Shown here: in pieces, positions 15,126 to 17,066 of the stretch
Numbering within the stretch: position 1 is the first letter of the stretch
How the letters are laid out: every line of letters begins with the position of its first letter
Assembly (NCBI GenBank): GCA_938003765.1
Contig: CALKYE010000163.1
Coordinates: forward strand, 1-17,066
DNA from: an uncultured Planctomycetia bacterium
GTDB lineage: Bacteria > Planctomycetota > UBA1135 > GCA-002686595
Direction: 5' to 3'
DNA length: 17,066 nucleotides
The notes under the pieces: model-generated
What the model was told of the DNA's origin: nothing
Database searches by the model: none
What the model saw: the letters and a program-made list of their open reading frames with translations, nothing else
Program-made: the position numbers and the translations under genes

Positions 15126-16172
15126 TCAGCGCGCGACGCGGTGATAGCCGGTGTGCTGGAAGTTCATCGTCTGGCTGGCGAGGAGCACCGCGGCGTCGAG
15201 GCGCGCGCTCAGGCTCGAGCTGTCGACGACCAGGCGCAGCTCGCGCGCGCGCTGGATCATGTCGTGCAGCACCTGCTCGACGGTGTAGGCGTTGGTGTCG
15301 CTCACGTTGAGCACGCGGCGCACCAACTCGGGGCGCATGCGCCGCAGGAACTTGGCCGCGCTCAGACGTCGATCGCCCGGCAGCGCGCGGGCGAAGGCGC
15401 GACGCAGGCCGCGGTCGAACGCGAACGGGAAGCGCACGGCGTAGCGCCGACGTTTGACCTCGTAGTAGTCGCGCAGCGTCACGTCGAGCTCCTCCAGCGG
15501 CTCGTACGTTCCGCGCGTGCCGTCGCGCGGCGCGCGCGCGGACAGTTCGCGCATCAGGCGGTCGACGTACTCGAGCTTCTTCAGCGCCGGCCAGCCCTGG
15601 TAGCGCCGCCGCCAGGTCGATTCGGGCTGCAGCCAGACCGCGAAGGTCTCGGCGAAGTCCTCGGCGGGGTGGCTCTGCGCGTACCAGTGCGGCAGGTGCT
15701 GGACGAAGGCGCGGCTGTGCGGCTGCGGCCGGTAGTGGGGCTCGTAGGGCGTCGAGAACGCGCCGAAGTGCTCGCGCCACCCGCGTCGCTCGTGCAGTCG
15801 ATAGGCGTTGTCGATCGCGTGCCCGACTTCGTGGCGCAAGAGCTTGCGACGCGCGTCGGCGCCGCCGCCCTCGACGGTCTGCATGAGCCGACGTTCCAAG
15901 CGCACGAGCCTGGGATGCGCCAGGTAGAACGGCAGCGCCACGCCCGCCAGCCCATCGGGGCTGAACCAATCGCTCGAGAGCCAGAAGCGCGGCTTGAAGC
16001 GCTTGAGTCCGCGCTCGCGCAAGTCGGACTGCAGCTCGTCGACCGACTCCGCGAGGTGCGAGCCCTCCAGCGTCAGGCCCAGCTCGCACAGGCGCACGTC
16101 GAGCAGCGCCTCGTCGTCGAGGCGTTGCCAGCGGGCCGTTCGGCGGCGGGCAAGCTTGGCGCGCGGGGCCAT
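15126..16172 (-). CDS. zincin-like metallopeptidase, putative
   Basis: The product is 348 residues with no signal peptide, rich in Arg. A zinc-binding motif HEVGH (114-118) is followed by EDFAETFAVWL (171-181), which carries a downstream Glu placed as the third ligand in gluzincin-type proteins. The region before the motif (PRFWLSSDWFSPDG, FYLAHPRLVRLE) and the one after it (STPYEPHYRPQPHSR, then a Trp/Tyr-rich block) are characteristic of a bacterial family annotated as putative zinc-binding metallopeptidase. The C-terminal third is helical and of unclear use. Peptidase activity is inferred from the motif alone. It heads a probable minus-strand unit with the ATP-grasp gene, separated from a divergent reading frame by 194 bases. 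Confidence 0.82.
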   Translation of the reverse strand: MAPRAKLARRRTARWQRLDDEALLDVRLCELGLTLEGSHLAESVDELQSDLRERGLKRFKPRFWLSSDWFSPDGLAGVALPFYLAHPRLVRLERRLMQTVEGGGADARRKLLRHEVGHAIDNAYRLHERRGWREHFGAFSTPYEPHYRPQPHSRAFVQHLPHWYAQSHPAEDFAETFAVWLQPESTWRRRYQGWPALKKLEYVDRLMRELSARAPRDGTRGTYEPLEELDVTLRDYYEVKRRRYAVRFPFAFDRGLRRAFARALPGDRRLSAAKFLRRMRPELVRRVLNVSDTNAYTVEQVLHDMIQRARELRLVVDSSSLSARLDAAVLLASQTMNFQHTGYHRVAR

Positions 16173-16247
16173 CGGCGTGGGTTGACGTGCGGGGTGAGTG
16201 CGTGGGGCGAGGGACTCCGCCTGCGCAGGGGCGACAAGCGGGCCAGG

Positions 16248-16253
16248 AAGATA
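16248..16253 (-). promoter_or_regulatory. possible -10 element for the metallopeptidase unit
   Basis: TATCTT on the minus strand fits TAnnnT and lies about 75 bases upstream of the ATG at 16172. No -35 hexamer of note is found at the usual distance. Confidence 0.2.
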
Positions 16254-16354
16254 GGCGTCCGGGCGTCCGACGAGGGCCGCGAGCTCCGGGGTTTTTCACA
16301 GTCGCGCCACCGGGACGGCGCAGGGCCGTTCCTGTGGCCCCGCGCGCGCCGCGC

Positions 16355-16360
16355 TACCGT
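16355..16360 (+). promoter_or_regulatory. possible -10 element immediately before ATG 16367
   Basis: TACCGT lies six bases before the ATG, so transcription would start at or near the start codon (leaderless). It resembles the TACAGT placed 11 bases before the methyltransferase ATG. No -35 is evident. Confidence 0.2.
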
Positions 16361-16366
16361 GCGCGC

Positions 16367-17066
16367 ATGCGCTCCCAAGCTGTCCGTCGCGCCGCGCCGC
16401 GCTGCCAAGCCCCCGTCCACGCCGTGCGCCAACTCGTCGGGTCTCCGACTCCCGGGCAGCTTTCTCCAGCGCCACTCGAGCGCGCGCGCACGGCGAGTTG
16501 GGCGACGTCGCTGCTCTGCGTTGGAGTGATGGCTGCGCCGGCGCCGGCGTGCTGGACGCCCTCCGCGCTGGCGGCGCCGAGTTTCATCGGCGCTGCGCGC
16601 GCAGTGAGCTCGGCGGGCGCGCCGGGATGTTCGTCGGCGTCGCTCCTCGCGGCGTCGAGGCTCGTGGCGTGGAGTTTGGCGGCCAGGAGTGCGCCTGAGC
16701 CGATGCACTCGAGCGTGGCGGCTGCGTCGGCCGCATCGAATGCGTCGCGCGAGTCGAACGCGTGGAGTGGTTCGAGCGAACTGAGCGGGCCGAGCGCGTT
16801 GAGCGAGCCGAGTGCGTTGAGCGGATCGAGTGCGTCGACCAGGCCGAGCGCGACGAGCGGGCCGAGTGCGTTGACCGAGCTGAGTGCGTCGACCGGGCCG
16901 AGTGCGTCGACCGGGCCGAGTGCGTCGACCGGGCCGACCGGGCCGAGTGCGACGAGCGGGCCGACCGGGCCGAGTGCGACGAGCGGGTCGAGCGCGTCAA
17001 GCGGGCCGAGCGCGTCGACCAAGCCGAGTGCGTCGAGCGAGCCGGTCGCGTTGAGCACGCAGAGCG
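16367..17066 (+). CDS. Ser/Ala/Thr/Gly/Pro repeat protein, partial (runs off right edge)
   Basis: From the ATG at 16367 the plus frame is open for 233 codons to the window edge without a stop. The first 42 residues are basic and Pro-rich. A moderately hydrophobic stretch follows (about 45-60, SLLCVGVMAAPAPACW), then a Ser/Ala-rich part, then from about residue 143 a hexapeptide repeat of the type SASTGP with variants SALSEP, SATSGP and SALTEL. Such composition suits an exported, extended or surface repeat protein. The strand is not settled: a minus-strand frame ending at 16354 is also open here and uses the same third codon positions, so GC3 bias cannot choose between them. I favour plus because of the start, the hydrophobic segment and the composition. 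No known family is recognised. Confidence 0.4.
   Translation, partial: MRSQAVRRAAPRCQAPVHAVRQLVGSPTPGQLSPAPLERARTASWATSLLCVGVMAAPAPACWTPSALAAPSFIGAARAVSSAGAPGCSSASLLAASRLVAWSLAARSAPEPMHSSVAAASAASNASRESNAWSGSSELSGPSALSEPSALSGSSASTRPSATSGPSALTELSASTGPSASTGPSASTGPTGPSATSGPTGPSATSGSSASSGPSASTKPSASSEPVALSTQS
16793..17044. repeat. degenerate 18-base tandem repeat
   Basis: The unit is AGTGCGTCGACCGGGCCG with scattered substitutions. Three perfect tandem copies lie at 16883-16936, and a nine-base half unit (ACCGGGCCG) is inserted twice after that. Substitutions cluster at a few unit positions and lengths change only by nine bases, so the reading frame is never broken. The array is open in several frames on both strands. 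Confidence 0.9.

Noticed and set aside
14808..16529. 573-codon plus-strand open frame across the ATP-grasp and metallopeptidase genes
   Set aside because: It crosses two minus-strand genes with recognisable catalytic motifs and shows no domain of its own.
16793..17044. CRISPR-like repeat array
   Set aside because: Units are contiguous 18-base tandem copies with no spacers of constant length and no cas genes nearby.

Overview
This is a high-GC bacterial window. Ordinary metabolic and RNA-modification genes are mixed with secreted or membrane-anchored proteins of unknown role. No rRNA, tRNA or phylogenetic marker is present, so the lineage is only an inference. A futalosine-type menaquinone gene (mqnA), a topoisomerase VI-type B subunit (uncommon in bacteria), a large membrane-anchored protein with carboxypeptidase-regulatory-like beta segments, and an SGNH hydrolase behind RNA-modification genes would suit a Planctomycetota-like or similar metagenome-derived genome. 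The first 55 bases are a perfect copy of 3020-3074 and the right edge lies inside a low-complexity 18-base repeat. Both edges therefore look like assembly contig ends.

Layout. Left (1-2735): a small cysteine-rich secreted protein and a 647-residue membrane-anchored protein, both on the + strand; local GC is visibly lower around 56-660 than further right. 2746-7054, minus strand: cysD-cysN (sulfate adenylyltransferase, start and stop codons sharing one base), a hairpin-rich 359-base gap with a probable terminator, then a topoisomerase VI B-like gene with its own promoter-like site. 7261-9216, plus strand: a TPR protein with an unrecognised C-terminal half. 9206-10233, minus strand: mqnA followed by a small zinc-ribbon membrane protein hidden inside a longer spurious frame.

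10350-13113, plus strand: a tight three-gene operon with 4-base overlaps (SAM methyltransferase, RluA-type pseudouridine synthase, membrane-anchored SGNH hydrolase). 13133-16172, minus strand: a putative operon of a zincin-like metallopeptidase, a D-Ala-D-Ala-ligase-like ATP-grasp enzyme and a membrane-anchored unknown. 16367 to the right edge: an open plus-strand frame that becomes a Ser/Ala/Thr/Gly/Pro hexapeptide repeat and runs off the window.

No complete, clearly novel defence or mobile system is visible. The best leads are the orphan topoisomerase VI B with a partial second copy at the left edge, the ATP-grasp/metallopeptidase/membrane-protein cluster, and the repeat protein at the right edge.
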